A stretch of DNA of 64,000 nt, taken from positions 1,133,103 to 1,197,102 of the forward strand of contig NZ_LR733293.1 in assembly GCF_902506095.1 (NCBI RefSeq). Direction: 5' to 3'. A program made the position numbers and the translations under genes. The DNA comes from Arthrobacter sp. 9AX. Lineage in GTDB: Bacteria; Actinomycetota; Actinomycetes; Actinomycetales; Micrococcaceae. The notes under the pieces were generated by a model. That model made no database searches. It was given only the letters and a program-made list of their open reading frames with translations, and had not been told where the DNA came from. How positions within the stretch are numbered: position 1 is the first letter of the stretch; the number at the start of each line of letters is the position of its first letter. This document shows, piece by piece, positions 1 through 9,277 of the stretch.

Positions 1-322
1 GGACTAGGGGGATAGGGGGAATGGGTGGGTACGCACCGCAAATGCGGCCTGACATCGGTCACCGGTGCTGGGCAGGACGCCGGGCAGAGAGCCTGAACTG
101 GGACGTCGTGGGCGGGGACGTCCGAACGAGGCTTTGCGACACGTGGGAGGTCGCCGGCTCAGTGGGGCCCACTTCGCTTTGTGACTTTCCAGACGAGGGT
201 GCGGTGATAGAACCGAGGACGGAAGCCTGTGGATAACTCTTATCGCTGAAATGTGATGTGGGCTACCCTTAAGTCACTGTCCGGAGCATGCCGTCTTGAA
301 ACTACTGGGGGAATAGCGGCCC
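1..322. other. Left-edge region without a convincing gene
   Basis: I see no supportable gene here. A 71-codon open frame (21-236, + strand) has no recognisable domain or ribosome-binding site and looks like chance. A TGTGGATAA motif at 229-237 matches a DnaA box on the minus strand, but it is single. The segment from about 240 probably holds the promoter of the lipoprotein gene that begins at 323. Confidence 0.4.
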
Positions 323-985
323 ATGACATCCCACAACACTCGTATGTCCCTAGGCGCACGCTCTGGCCTGATAGCCATCGTTGCTGGTGTCTCGCTTTTG
401 CTGGCTGGCTGCTCGGGCGGAGCGCCCGCGGACCCCGGCACAGCACCGCCTTCTTCCGCGGGCTCGGCGTCACCCTCAGCCACGCCAACTCCGACGCCGA
501 CACCTGCCGCCGCCTACAAACCCGCCGACGCGTCCGGGCCAGCCCAAAACGTTCCCGTTCCAGTGCTGCCCGAGGTTGCAAAGACGGAGACGAAAGAAGG
601 GGCGGAAGAGTTTTCGAAGTATTGGTTTAGTGTGCTGAGTTACGCCTATGAAACCGGCGATGTTGCCCTATTTGAGAGCGTAGCGCCATCGACGTGCGTT
701 GCCTGCGAGAAGGTTAAAGACGTCATTCGCGACTGGCACTCCAACGGACGGTGGTTGGTTGGCGGCATGCTGACGACACCAGTCGCCCAAACGACATTCG
801 CAAAAGATCAAGACGGAAAATATGAAATAGCCGTTCAGGTTCGTCAGGAAGCCTTGTCGTACATGCGGGCCGATGGAACCATAGCTCGGACCGATCCACA
901 AAAGCCGGACCAGGGGAATCTGCTCGTTCTCATTTATGAGAATGCCGGATGGTCTGTGGTTGAGCTCGGAAGCATTGTTGGCTAA
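323..985 (+). CDS. Lipoprotein, DUF6318-like
   Basis: A 220-residue predicted lipoprotein. The N-terminus has a hydrophobic signal ending in the lipobox LLAGC, with the lipidated Cys at residue 30. A low-complexity Pro/Thr/Ser/Ala linker follows (about residues 33-65), typical of surface-anchored actinobacterial proteins. The globular part contains a close Cys pair (CVAC) and resembles the DUF6318 family often seen in Arthrobacter; I base that on recall of the family and have not run a search. A GGGGGAA stretch lies about 11 bases before the ATG. The next gene starts 2 bases after the stop, so the two are probably cotranscribed. Function unknown. Confidence 0.8.
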   Translation: MTSHNTRMSLGARSGLIAIVAGVSLLLAGCSGGAPADPGTAPPSSAGSASPSATPTPTPTPAAAYKPADASGPAQNVPVPVLPEVAKTETKEGAEEFSKYWFSVLSYAYETGDVALFESVAPSTCVACEKVKDVIRDWHSNGRWLVGGMLTTPVAQTTFAKDQDGKYEIAVQVRQEALSYMRADGTIARTDPQKPDQGNLLVLIYENAGWSVVELGSIVG

Positions 986-987
986 AG

Positions 988-1911
988 GTGTCCGGTCACC
1001 GACTGCTCAGCATTCTATTGGCGGCACTTTTAGCCACAACCATCCCTTCGCAGGCCGCTGACAACGGGGATGATCCGGAATTCGGTGGTGAATGGAATCC
1101 AGGTCTCAACTTCAGTGGCTATATCTGGGACTCCGCAGCCAAGGACTTTATCCGGGCTGATGCCAATGTCCCCACTAGCGACCCCAACGATTACAAGTAC
1201 GAACTTCAGTGCCACCTCGGTGGCGGCGACTTCGACACTGAGTGCCTTGGCAGGCAAATCGAGTGCAACGACGGACCGGACGGCGAAGAAGGCATTCCGG
1301 TCATATGGTATTCGAGGCCGCGCGGTGTTCCCGGTGCCGTGTGGGCGATCCATTCGGGTCCCACGTGTCTTTACGACCCGAGGCCCGAGGATCTGCTGCC
1401 CCGCATCGCCGCGGACATCCAGCGCCAGTTCCAAAGTCTGCCGGTAAACGCCGGAACGGTGGTGGCGCAGCCCAGCCCGCACACGCTGAGGGGTGCTGAA
1501 ACCAACTTCTACGCGGACGCCGCGGAGCAGCAGTTCGATGTCACCATGTTCGGCCAGCAGGTACACATCGTCGCCACTCCGGTCCAGTACACCTGGAACT
1601 ACGGCGACGGCACCGTCTTCGGTCCCCAGCCCTCCATGGGCGCCCCGTTGCCGCAGGACCGCTGGGGAGAAAAGACCAGGACAAGCCACGCGTACGGGGC
1701 CACGGGTGACTTCCAGGTTGTCCTGACCACAACCTTCCAAGGAACGTACTCCGTCAACGCAGGCCCACCGCTACCCATCCCGGGTCAAGGCCAATTCAAC
1801 GCGCCGCCACAGACCCTCAGCGTCTGGCGGTCCCTGACGCGGAACTACGCCGACGACTGCAACGCCAACCCGCAAGGCCAGGGCTGCCCAGGAGTTGGGG
1901 CCGCACGCTAA
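988..1911 (+). CDS. Secreted protein with PKD-like motif
   Basis: A 307-residue exported protein starting with GTG. A signal peptide covers residues 1-23, with likely cleavage after SQA. Four Cys lie in the first half of the mature chain (CHLGGG, ECLG, QIEC, TCLYD). The motif YTWNYGDGT near residue 200 is the hallmark of a PKD-type beta-sandwich, found in surface proteins that bind polymers or partners. The start is 2 bases after the stop of the lipoprotein gene, so the two probably form one transcription unit and may act together at the cell surface. No catalytic motif was recognised. Confidence 0.8.
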   Translation: MSGHRLLSILLAALLATTIPSQAADNGDDPEFGGEWNPGLNFSGYIWDSAAKDFIRADANVPTSDPNDYKYELQCHLGGGDFDTECLGRQIECNDGPDGEEGIPVIWYSRPRGVPGAVWAIHSGPTCLYDPRPEDLLPRIAADIQRQFQSLPVNAGTVVAQPSPHTLRGAETNFYADAAEQQFDVTMFGQQVHIVATPVQYTWNYGDGTVFGPQPSMGAPLPQDRWGEKTRTSHAYGATGDFQVVLTTTFQGTYSVNAGPPLPIPGQGQFNAPPQTLSVWRSLTRNYADDCNANPQGQGCPGVGAAR

Positions 1912-2045
1912 GGACCCGGGCGAACCGGGGCACCCACCGAACCGTCCGCCGTCGGGAGCTGTGATTCGCGTCGCATCCGGAATAGTTGCACACGCGTCCC
2001 AGTTGGGCCTAACAGAACGTTGGTAAACACCGAAAGGAACCGTAC

Positions 2046-3116
2046 ATGCTGTTTTCCCCTCTGGCCCTCGGCGAACTGGAACTCCCTAACCGCCTGGTGA
2101 TGGCACCCCTGACCCGGCTCCGCGCCGGCGAAGAAGGTATCCCCGGTCCCCTGTTGGCCGAGCATTACCGCCAGCGGGCCTCCCTCGGCCTGATCGTCAG
2201 CGAAGGAACCTACCCCAGCGCCGCTGGCCGTTCCTACCCCGGCCAGCCTGGCCTCGTCACCAAGGACCAGGTCGCCGGCTGGAAGAAGGTCACTGACGCG
2301 GTCCACGCCGAAGGGGGCCGCATGTTCGCGCAGATCATGCACGGCGGCCGGGTGTCCCACCCCGAGATCACCGGCGGTCACGCCATCGTCGCCCCCAGCG
2401 CCGTCGCGATTGAGGGCGACGTCCGCACCCCGTCAGGCAAGCAGGCCTACCCGGTGCCGCACGCGCTCAACACCGACGAACTGCCGTTGGTCATGCGGGA
2501 AATTGTCGACGCATCGCTGAACGCCATCGAAGCGGGCTTCGACGGCGTCGAGCTGCACTCGGCCAACGGCTACCTCCTCCACGAATTCCTCGCCCCGAAC
2601 TCAAACGTCCGTACAGACAGCTACGGCGGCTCACCGGAAAACCGGGCGCGCTTCGTCATCGAGACGGTAAACGCAGTTGTTGCGGCAATCGGAGCCAGCC
2701 GCGTTGGTATCCGCATTTCGCCCGAGCACAACGTCCAGGGCATCGCCGAGAATGACGCGGCAGATGTCAAAGCCACGTACGAGGTGCTGGTGGACAGCAT
2801 CGCCCCGCTGAACCTCGCCTACCTCAGCATCCTGCACCATGAACCCTCCGGCGAGCTGGTCCAGGATCTACGCGCCCGCTTCGGCGGCACCTTCCTGGTC
2901 AACACAGGCTTCGATGTCATCACCACCCGCGAGGAAGCCGTAGCCTTGGTGGCCGAGGGCCACGCGGATGCCGTTGTGGTGGGCCGTCCCGTGATCGCCA
3001 ACCCTGACCTGGCCCGCCGCTGGAGCGAGAGCCTGCCGCTGAACGAGCCGGACCCGTCCACGTTCTACGCTGACGGTGCCACCGGCTACACGGATTACCC
3101 GGCGTACGCGGGCTAA
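2046..3116 (+). CDS. NADH:flavin oxidoreductase, Old Yellow Enzyme family
   Basis: A full-length 356-residue FMN-dependent TIM-barrel ene-reductase. The N-terminus carries the family opening (ELPNRLVMAPLTRLR). The middle has HSANGYLLHEFLAP followed by NRARF, the substrate and FMN-binding signatures, and the C-terminus has VGRPVIANPDL, which binds the FMN phosphate. Such enzymes reduce activated C=C bonds or nitro groups with NAD(P)H, and the natural substrate cannot be read from sequence. AAAGGA is spaced well before the ATG. A strong terminator follows at 3149-3183, so the gene is probably monocistronic. Confidence 0.92.
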   Translation: MLFSPLALGELELPNRLVMAPLTRLRAGEEGIPGPLLAEHYRQRASLGLIVSEGTYPSAAGRSYPGQPGLVTKDQVAGWKKVTDAVHAEGGRMFAQIMHGGRVSHPEITGGHAIVAPSAVAIEGDVRTPSGKQAYPVPHALNTDELPLVMREIVDASLNAIEAGFDGVELHSANGYLLHEFLAPNSNVRTDSYGGSPENRARFVIETVNAVVAAIGASRVGIRISPEHNVQGIAENDAADVKATYEVLVDSIAPLNLAYLSILHHEPSGELVQDLRARFGGTFLVNTGFDVITTREEAVALVAEGHADAVVVGRPVIANPDLARRWSESLPLNEPDPSTFYADGATGYTDYPAYAG

Positions 3117-3148
3117 AGACCCACTTCTGACGCAAATAAGATAAACGG

Positions 3149-3183
3149 ACGACGGCGGCACCCGGCTTGGGTGCCGCCGTCGT
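3149..3183 (+). terminator. Terminator after Old Yellow Enzyme gene
   Basis: A perfect 15-bp inverted repeat (arms 3149-3163 and 3169-3183) around the loop GGCTT, 32 bases after the stop codon and followed by a short T run. The stem is long and GC-rich, as expected for an intrinsic terminator in this group. Confidence 0.8.
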
Positions 3184-3346
3184 TTGCTGCTCGGTGTGCT
3201 GTCCCGGCAGCGGGCACCAAAGGACATCCGACGGCCTTTGGCTAGTGAAGTTGGCCCGCCGGGTTCCTCCAGGACGCCGGCGGTGATCAGATGCTACTCC
3301 AGCAAATGGACTTTTACCAGAGGCGGTTGGGCCGCTGCAGGACAGG

Positions 3347-3646
3347 CTAAAGGACTGCCTCCCGGCCTGTTCCTTCTGTCATAACGAGCTTCCCGTCCTG
3401 GATGTTAACGAGGACGCTTTTGGGCTTTCCACTGACCTTCGTGATCGCCTTTAAACCACGGTTGGTCACCTCAACCCCCACCTGCGCACCCTTTGCAGGC
3501 AGCTCCACGGATACCTCGCTCGCGATGCCGAGGATCGGGTTGGTGGACACGTCCAGGTCCCGCCGCGCCTGCTTGCCGTTCACCGTCACGGTGATGTTTG
3601 CCTCCTCAAACCCCTCCTGAAACACAATAAGCAGTTCCCGCATCAT
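3347..3646 (-). CDS. Conserved-looking small protein, unknown function
   Basis: A 99-residue soluble protein with no signal peptide or membrane segment. Its sequence alternates hydrophobic and polar residues (VTVNGKQARRD, VSVELPAKGAQVGVEV, KSVLVNIQDGKLVM), suggesting a compact beta-rich fold. I do not recognise the family. It lies opposite Tex. The longest Tex frame would overlap its start, which is one reason to choose a downstream Tex start. It may be real because its composition is protein-like throughout and no other frame explains the interval. Confidence 0.6.
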   Translation of the reverse strand: MMRELLIVFQEGFEEANITVTVNGKQARRDLDVSTNPILGIASEVSVELPAKGAQVGVEVTNRGLKAITKVSGKPKSVLVNIQDGKLVMTEGTGREAVL

Positions 3647-3785
3647 GCCCTCTTCCTCGAGAGTTGGGTTGCCTGTGACGGCATTTCAACTACAGCACTT
3701 TGCCGGCGGCAGCGGAATACCCCTGCACGCAGCCGCCCGGTTGCTGGCAGTGGAGCCGCGCTGGCGGTTAGGGCAAGATGTTCTG

Positions 3786-6326
3786 GTGACTCAACTGCCG
3801 CAGGCCGCTTCCACCGTTCCGTCCACGCCCCAGCAACGGGAGGACGGCATCTACACCCAGATCGCTACGGAGCTGGGGGTCAAAGCCTGGCAGGTGAAGG
3901 CGGCAGTGGAACTGCTCGACGCCGGATCCACCGTGCCTTTTATAGCCCGGTACCGCAAGGAGGCCACCGGGACGCTGGACGACACCCAGCTCCGTGAGCT
4001 CGACGAGCGGCTGCGGTACCTCCGCGAACTGGAGGACCGCCGTCGGACAGTGCTCGAAGCTGTTGCAGCCCAAGGCCAGTTGACCGCCGAATTGCAAAAA
4101 GCCATCCTCGCCGCCGACACGAAGTCGCGGCTTGAGGACATCTACCTGCCGTTCAAGTCGAAGCGGCGGACCAAGGCGCAGATCGCGCGTGAAGCCGGAT
4201 TGGAACCCCTGGCGGACGCGTTGCTGAAACGGCCGGAGCTCAGTCCGGAGCGCGAGGCCGCCAAGTACCTGAACGCTGAACACGCTGTTGGTGACGCCGC
4301 GGCTGCACTCGCCGGCGCCCGGGCCATCCTTGTTGAGCGCGCCGCCCAGGACCCTGACCTTGCCGCCACCCTTCGCGAACGGCTGTGGACGCAGGGCCGC
4401 ATGGTGTCGCGGGTCAAGAAGGGGAAGGAAGTGGACGGGCAGAAGTTTGCCGATTACTTTGAGTTCGCGCAGGCTCCGGCCGGTATGCCGTCCCACCGGG
4501 TGCTCGCCCTGCTGCGCGGGGAAAAGGACGGCGTCCTGGAGCTGGACCTCGCCGAAGCAGATCCCACGGACGACGCCGGCCTCGCCGCCGCACGCTCCCG
4601 GTACGAGTCCGCGGTGGCCAAGTGCCTCGGGGTGGCCGACCGCGGTCGGCCCGCCGACACGTGGTTAATGGAGACGGCGCAGCTTGCGTGGCGCTCGCGG
4701 GTCATGGCCCGTCTCACGGCCGACCTGCGAGGCAAGATGTTTGCTGCGGCCGAGGACGAGGCAGTGCGCGTTTTCGCCGCTAACCTTCGGGACGTCCTGC
4801 TCGCCGCGCCGGCCGGGAACCGGGCGACGCTCGGCCTGGATCCCGGGCTTCGGACCGGCGTCAAAGTGGCTGTGGTGGATGGCACCGGCAAGGTGGTGGC
4901 CACCGATACCGTCTACCCCCACGCTCCCGCCCGGAAATGGGACGAAGCGCTGGCGAAGCTGGAGCGGCTGGCGCGGCAGCACGCCGTCGAACTGGTGGCC
5001 ATTGGCAACGGAACTGCTTCCCGTGAGACCGACAAGCTCGCGGCTGAGCTGATCAAACGGTTGCCGGACGTGGACAGGAAACCGCAGAAGCTGGTGGTGT
5101 CCGAGGCGGGGGCGTCCGTGTACTCCGCGTCGGCCCTTGCTGCCGCGGAGCTCCCGGGGATGGATGTGTCGCTGCGCGGAGCTGTGTCCATCGCCCGCAG
5201 GCTGCAGGATCCGCTGGCCGAGCTGGTGAAAATCGACCCGAAATCCATCGGGGTGGGCCAATACCAGCACGACGTGACAGCATCGAAGCTGGACCGCAGC
5301 CTTGATGGCGTGGTGGAGGACTGCGTCAACGCCGTCGGAGTCGACGTGAACACGGCTTCGCCCGCACTTCTGAGCCGGGTGGCCGGCGTGGGGCCCCTGC
5401 TGAGCGAAAACATCGTCGCCTACCGCAACGAGCACGGGCCCTTCGCGAAAAGGGCCGACCTGAAGAAGGTGCCGCGGCTCGGTGCGAAGGCATTCGAACA
5501 ATGTGCCGGATTCCTCCGGATCACCGGGGGAGCGGAACCCCTGGATGCTTCGAGCGTGCACCCCGAGTCCTACTCCGTCGCGCGCAAGATCCGGGCTGCG
5601 GCGGGCACGGCGCCGGCTTCGTCGTTGGATCCTCGCGACTTTGTGGATGACACCTTCGGCCTGCCCACCGTCAAGGACATCCTGGCGGAACTGGACAAGC
5701 CTGGCAGGGACCCGCGTCCGGCATTTGCGGCTGCGACTTTCTCTGAGGGGATCGAGAAGATCTCTGACCTCAAACCGGGGATGGTCCTGGAAGGGACCGT
5801 GACGAACGTTGCTGCCTTTGGCGCGTTCGTTGACGTTGGTGTGCACCAGGACGGGCTGGTCCATGTGTCTGCCCTCGCGAATCGCTTTGTCTCTGATCCC
5901 CGCGAGGTGGTGAAGTCCGGGCAGGTGGTCCGGGTGAAGGTTCTGGAGGCAGACCCCGCGCGGAAGCGGATTTCCCTGACTCTGCGGCTCGACGACGAGC
6001 CTTCCTCCGGCGCGGCGTCCTCCGGGAGGCCCGGTGGCAGGCCGCAAAACCAGCCGCGGGTCCAGCCCCGGAATGACCGCGGCCGGAACGATGAACGCAG
6101 CCCGAATCCGAACGGTGCGCGTAGTGGCGGTGCAGGCGCGGGGCGCGGCGGTGTTCCTCGCGGCGGAACCCAGGGAGCCGAGTCCGGCGGACAACAGGAC
6201 CGGGGGCGGTCGGGAACTAAGGCGAACCGCAGCGCGGGGCCGTCCAGGCGCACTCCTTCACCCCAGCCTGCCCCGATCAATACCGCCATGGCTGAGGCGC
6301 TGCGGAAAGCCGGACTCGGTAAGTAG
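3786..6326 (+). CDS. tex: Tex, S1-domain RNA-binding transcription accessory protein
   Basis: Tex is a nucleic-acid-binding protein that affects transcription and RNA stability. From a GTG at 3786 the product is 846 residues. The order is Tex N-terminal helical domain (TVPFIARYRKEATG, then DDTQLREL), YqgF/RNase H-like domain near residue 350 (LGLDPGLRTGVKVAVVD), paired helix-hairpin-helix region near 520 (VNTASPALLSRVAGVG), S1 domain near 665-735, and an Arg/Gly/Pro-rich tail of about 100 residues. The frame stays open upstream to 3645, but those 47 codons have no Tex similarity and overlap the opposite gene. The basic tail is longer than in E. coli Tex and probably adds RNA contacts. Confidence 0.93.
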   Translation: MTQLPQAASTVPSTPQQREDGIYTQIATELGVKAWQVKAAVELLDAGSTVPFIARYRKEATGTLDDTQLRELDERLRYLRELEDRRRTVLEAVAAQGQLTAELQKAILAADTKSRLEDIYLPFKSKRRTKAQIAREAGLEPLADALLKRPELSPEREAAKYLNAEHAVGDAAAALAGARAILVERAAQDPDLAATLRERLWTQGRMVSRVKKGKEVDGQKFADYFEFAQAPAGMPSHRVLALLRGEKDGVLELDLAEADPTDDAGLAAARSRYESAVAKCLGVADRGRPADTWLMETAQLAWRSRVMARLTADLRGKMFAAAEDEAVRVFAANLRDVLLAAPAGNRATLGLDPGLRTGVKVAVVDGTGKVVATDTVYPHAPARKWDEALAKLERLARQHAVELVAIGNGTASRETDKLAAELIKRLPDVDRKPQKLVVSEAGASVYSASALAAAELPGMDVSLRGAVSIARRLQDPLAELVKIDPKSIGVGQYQHDVTASKLDRSLDGVVEDCVNAVGVDVNTASPALLSRVAGVGPLLSENIVAYRNEHGPFAKRADLKKVPRLGAKAFEQCAGFLRITGGAEPLDASSVHPESYSVARKIRAAAGTAPASSLDPRDFVDDTFGLPTVKDILAELDKPGRDPRPAFAAATFSEGIEKISDLKPGMVLEGTVTNVAAFGAFVDVGVHQDGLVHVSALANRFVSDPREVVKSGQVVRVKVLEADPARKRISLTLRLDDEPSSGAASSGRPGGRPQNQPRVQPRNDRGRNDERSPNPNGARSGGAGAGRGGVPRGGTQGAESGGQQDRGRSGTKANRSAGPSRRTPSPQPAPINTAMAEALRKAGLGK

Positions 6327-6495
6327 GCCGTTTGCCATGGGCGCGCCGCTGCATGGGTTCTGCGGATTCGATAACCGTTTACAGCTGGGTTGGGGGTGGT
6401 GAGGCCAAGGGTGCCGGGCTGGATCCGGAATGCTCCGTGAATGCCAACTGGTAAGCAAGCTTTCTACTGGGATGCATTTCTGCAATGGTGGGATT

Positions 6496-6816
6496 ATGAC
6501 TTATTTCCTGGAGTACACGATTCCTGCTGCTGCCGACGACGCCGAGTATGAGTTCCCTCACGATGACATCAACTCCGGCACGACCATTCCGCTGAGCCAG
6601 ACGGATGCTGATGTGGTGCACACTCCTGAATTGCCGGCGAGGACGGGGATCATTGGTGCCACGGTCCCGGAGGCGAAGGTGGAGGCAGAACAGTTGATTA
6701 CCCACAGCCGAGCCACCGAGGCGTCACTGTACTTCGACCCGTCAAACTCGTTGAAGGCCGGTGTGGGGAACCTGGTGGCCACTTTCAGGGAGGGCAGCGG
6801 CTGGCAGGACGCCTAA
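6496..6816 (+). CDS. Small acidic protein, unknown function
   Basis: A 106-residue soluble acidic protein. The ATG at 6496 is preferred because the 22 codons before it in the same frame look non-coding. Recognisable stretches are an N-terminal YFLEYTIPAAADDAEYEF, suggesting a beta-strand start, and a C-terminal FREGSGW. No family recognised. It sits alone between tex and the opposite-strand DUF1622 gene. Confidence 0.6.
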   Translation: MTYFLEYTIPAAADDAEYEFPHDDINSGTTIPLSQTDADVVHTPELPARTGIIGATVPEAKVEAEQLITHSRATEASLYFDPSNSLKAGVGNLVATFREGSGWQDA

Positions 6817-6888
6817 TATGCCCCGATTCGTCTGCCTATAGCGTCCGACGGCGGGTGGCAGCTCCGTCCCGGTGGGAACTTGGTGAAG

Positions 6889-7281
6889 TCAGCTTGCAGC
6901 AGCCTCCGCGGATTCGGCGGCCCGCGGTTCCTTCTGCCACGGCCAACGGCCAGTGATTTCGAGCTCCAGCGAGAAGCTAAGGAAGGTCCGGATCAACACG
7001 ATTACTGCCAGGACGCCCACACTTTCGAAGGTGGGGGTGACAGCCACAGTGCGGATGATATCGGCCGCGACCAGGAGCTCGAGGCCCAGCAAGATGGACC
7101 TGCCCAGCAACTGCCGGTACGAACGGTAGACAGTCAGCTTTTCGGATCCGGCAGGCAGCCGCCGAGGCTGGTGACCGCGGATCGCCAACGGGATGGAAAC
7201 CAGGGCTCCGATGACCATCACAGCCACTCCGGCAAAGTCGACCAACTGGCCGACCGTCTCAATAATGTGCCGAAAATCCAT
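6889..7281 (-). CDS. DUF1622 family membrane protein
   Basis: A 130-residue integral membrane protein with about three hydrophobic helices (residues about 10-32, 62-78 and 84-102). The pattern YRQLLGRSILLGLELLVAADIIRT and the following IVLIRTFLSFSLELEI segment are typical of DUF1622 proteins, whose role is unknown. It ends with an Ala/Glu-rich cytosolic tail. It lies downstream of the SDR gene on the same strand with a gap of about 50 bases, so cotranscription is possible. Confidence 0.85.
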   Translation of the reverse strand: MDFRHIIETVGQLVDFAGVAVMVIGALVSIPLAIRGHQPRRLPAGSEKLTVYRSYRQLLGRSILLGLELLVAADIIRTVAVTPTFESVGVLAVIVLIRTFLSFSLELEITGRWPWQKEPRAAESAEAAAS

Positions 7282-7334
7282 GGTCCTTTGCCTTCCGCAC
7301 GCCGCTTCGCCGTAACTGCTGTCCAGGTGACAGC

Positions 7335-8195
7335 CTACGGGTGGCGGACGCCGTTCCCGGCCAGAATGTGCCGGTAGCCCTCACGGAACGACGGAAAAGC
7401 GAAGCCGAAGCCAGTGCCCCGGAGGAGCCTGTTGCTGCAGCGCTTGTTTCCGCCGCGTGCCGGGCCGGCGTCACCCACCGGCGGTTCGCCCAAGCCTTGC
7501 TCGGCGGCGAGGAAACGCAGGACGGCGCCGAGGTCGGCCGGATCATCGTCCACGCCGACATACACCGGAGCCGGTTCAGCACGCATGGTCGCCAGATGGA
7601 CGATCGCAGCAGCAGCATCGTCCCGGTGGATCCGGTTCGTGTAGCGGGGAACCTCCGGAACGATCGCCGACCCGGTGCGAACCTGGTCGATCAACCGTGT
7701 CCGCCCCGGGCCGTAGATTCCACCCAGCCGCAATGCCACGCCCGCCGCACGTGTCCCGGCAAGCCTGGCACGCAACAGCTCCTCAGCCTCCACCAGGATC
7801 CGGCCCGAGAACCCGCCGGGAGCAGGCGGCGTGCGCTCATCAACCCAGCCGCCCCCGGCGTCTCCATAGACGGCGGTGGAGGAAACAAAAAGCACCCGGC
7901 CAGGCGTCACGCCGTCGCGTTCCAGTGCGTCCAGGACATTGGTGACGCCCCGCACATACGCAGCCCGGTAGGCATCCTCTGTGGGTGAGTCGGCAGCAAC
8001 GGCAATGACGACGGCGGTGGTGTCCGCCGGAATCGACGGCAGGTTGGGTGCGCCCAAGTCCGCCGCAACACCTTCGATGGCGGCCGGCAGTTTCGCAGGG
8101 GAGCGGCGCCAACCCACTACGCGATGGCCCTGGGCAGCGAACCGCAAGCCCGCTTCAGTGCCAAGGTCACCGCAGCCGGCAAGGAGGATTGTCAT
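7335..8195 (-). CDS. NAD(P)-dependent epimerase/dehydratase-like SDR protein
   Basis: A 286-residue extended SDR-type protein of the YeeZ-like group. The dinucleotide-binding loop is at the start (ILLAGCGDLG, a GxGxxG variant), FVSSTAVYG is the active-site Ser/Tyr region, and RLGGIYGPGR is typical of epimerases. The usual YxxxK Lys is not obvious, so redox activity is uncertain. It begins 3 bases after the stop of the upstream MSMEG_6728-family gene, so the two are almost certainly one operon. Substrate unknown. Confidence 0.85.
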   Translation of the reverse strand: MTILLAGCGDLGTEAGLRFAAQGHRVVGWRRSPAKLPAAIEGVAADLGAPNLPSIPADTTAVVIAVAADSPTEDAYRAAYVRGVTNVLDALERDGVTPGRVLFVSSTAVYGDAGGGWVDERTPPAPGGFSGRILVEAEELLRARLAGTRAAGVALRLGGIYGPGRTRLIDQVRTGSAIVPEVPRYTNRIHRDDAAAAIVHLATMRAEPAPVYVGVDDDPADLGAVLRFLAAEQGLGEPPVGDAGPARGGNKRCSNRLLRGTGFGFAFPSFREGYRHILAGNGVRHP

Positions 8196-8198
8196 GTC

Positions 8199-9122
8199 CT
8201 ACGGGGCCTCCACCGGGAAGAACACGCGCGGGTCCTGCAGGAGCGCCGGGTACGTGAAGGCAGACCGGTCGATGACCTCCGTCACCGTAAAGTTCCTGCC
8301 GAACCTTCCGTCCTCCAGCGTGATGGGCCGGCCCACCACCTGGCCCACGGCGAACTTGTGGCCGTGTTCGAACGGGACGGCCACCGGAGTCTTCCCGGGA
8401 AGAGTCGCGAAGGCCTCCTCCTGCGCCTGCCGCTTGCGTGTGGGCTTTTTCACCTGCGGCTTCGCCGGCGCCTTCCGCGGCTGCTTGGAGGGCCGGCGGG
8501 ATCCGTCATCGATGTAGACCGGGGAGTACCCGTCATCGGGCTCGTCCGAGGCGGCAGCCGCGGCAGCGGGGAAGCCGTGCACTGGCGGAAGCGCCACCGT
8601 ATCCAGGGTCTGGGGATCGACGTCGCGATGCGGGGAGCGGAGGATCCACAAAATGTCCCCCTCGGGCTCCTGCGGCAGGAACTCGTGTTTCGGCTCCGGC
8701 CAGAGGTAGTCCATGTCCGGCACCGCGTCCGCAAAAACGGACGAGTAGAACTTTGGTTCCTTGCGCACCAGTTTGGAGCGGTGGCTGAGGTGGAAATCGG
8801 GGTCGCCCAGCCAGTGCGGCATGGGAATCTTAGCGGCGTAGTCCGGGTGGGCTGCCTGCGGCGCGAACTCGGTGATGTTCTCACGCGTGTTATCGGGGTG
8901 TCCGCGTTTGGTCCATTCGTCCACCATCGCCAGCCCGTACATCGTCAGGGCCGGCACGTAGCCCATCCACATCCGGATCGCGGGGTGGGTCTGCCAGCCG
9001 TATCCGGGAATCACCAGGGCGCGCAGTGTCTGGAGCGCTTCTACACGCTGCTTGCCGAGACGGGCGGTATCCAGGGCAGCGGCGCTTTGCCGGAAATCAG
9101 GGTACGGGAGGAAGGTTTGCAT
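8199..9122 (-). CDS. MSMEG_6728 family protein (pyrimidine-dimer-glycosylase-like)
   Basis: A 307-residue protein. The first about 150 residues (MQTFLPYPDFRQSAAALD, then ARLGKQRVEALQTLRAL and GWQTHPAIRMWMGY) match the actinobacterial MSMEG_6728 family, which I recall as related to the Pyr_excise (T4 endonuclease V-like) group. DNA repair activity is therefore an inference. The C-terminal half has a basic Lys/Pro-rich stretch and then a small beta-rich module ending at the stop. The start at 9122 is chosen because 30 further upstream codons are Cys/Arg-rich and unlike the family. Probably transcribed with the SDR gene. Confidence 0.8.
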   Translation of the reverse strand: MQTFLPYPDFRQSAAALDTARLGKQRVEALQTLRALVIPGYGWQTHPAIRMWMGYVPALTMYGLAMVDEWTKRGHPDNTRENITEFAPQAAHPDYAAKIPMPHWLGDPDFHLSHRSKLVRKEPKFYSSVFADAVPDMDYLWPEPKHEFLPQEPEGDILWILRSPHRDVDPQTLDTVALPPVHGFPAAAAAASDEPDDGYSPVYIDDGSRRPSKQPRKAPAKPQVKKPTRKRQAQEEAFATLPGKTPVAVPFEHGHKFAVGQVVGRPITLEDGRFGRNFTVTEVIDRSAFTYPALLQDPRVFFPVEAP

Positions 9123-9277
9123 CCCTTCAGTCTGACGGCAGCGCCCGGATGTGCCAATTGCAGTGCCCGGCGCCACACAGACAGCGCGGAAGTGTTCACA
9201 TAGTGGACCCATGCATACAGCCAGTAGTTAAAACCACTAAGATCTCCGCAACACCCCACCGTTTTGGAAGCCCACTC

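Noticed and set aside
229..237. TGTGGATAA, a DnaA-box match
   Set aside because: Single copy with no further boxes, dnaA/dnaN or AT-rich unwinding region nearby, so it does not support an origin.
4665..6194. 509-codon antisense frame over tex
   Set aside because: Lies entirely inside tex and is Arg/Gly/His-rich without domains, as expected for the opposite strand of a GC-rich gene.
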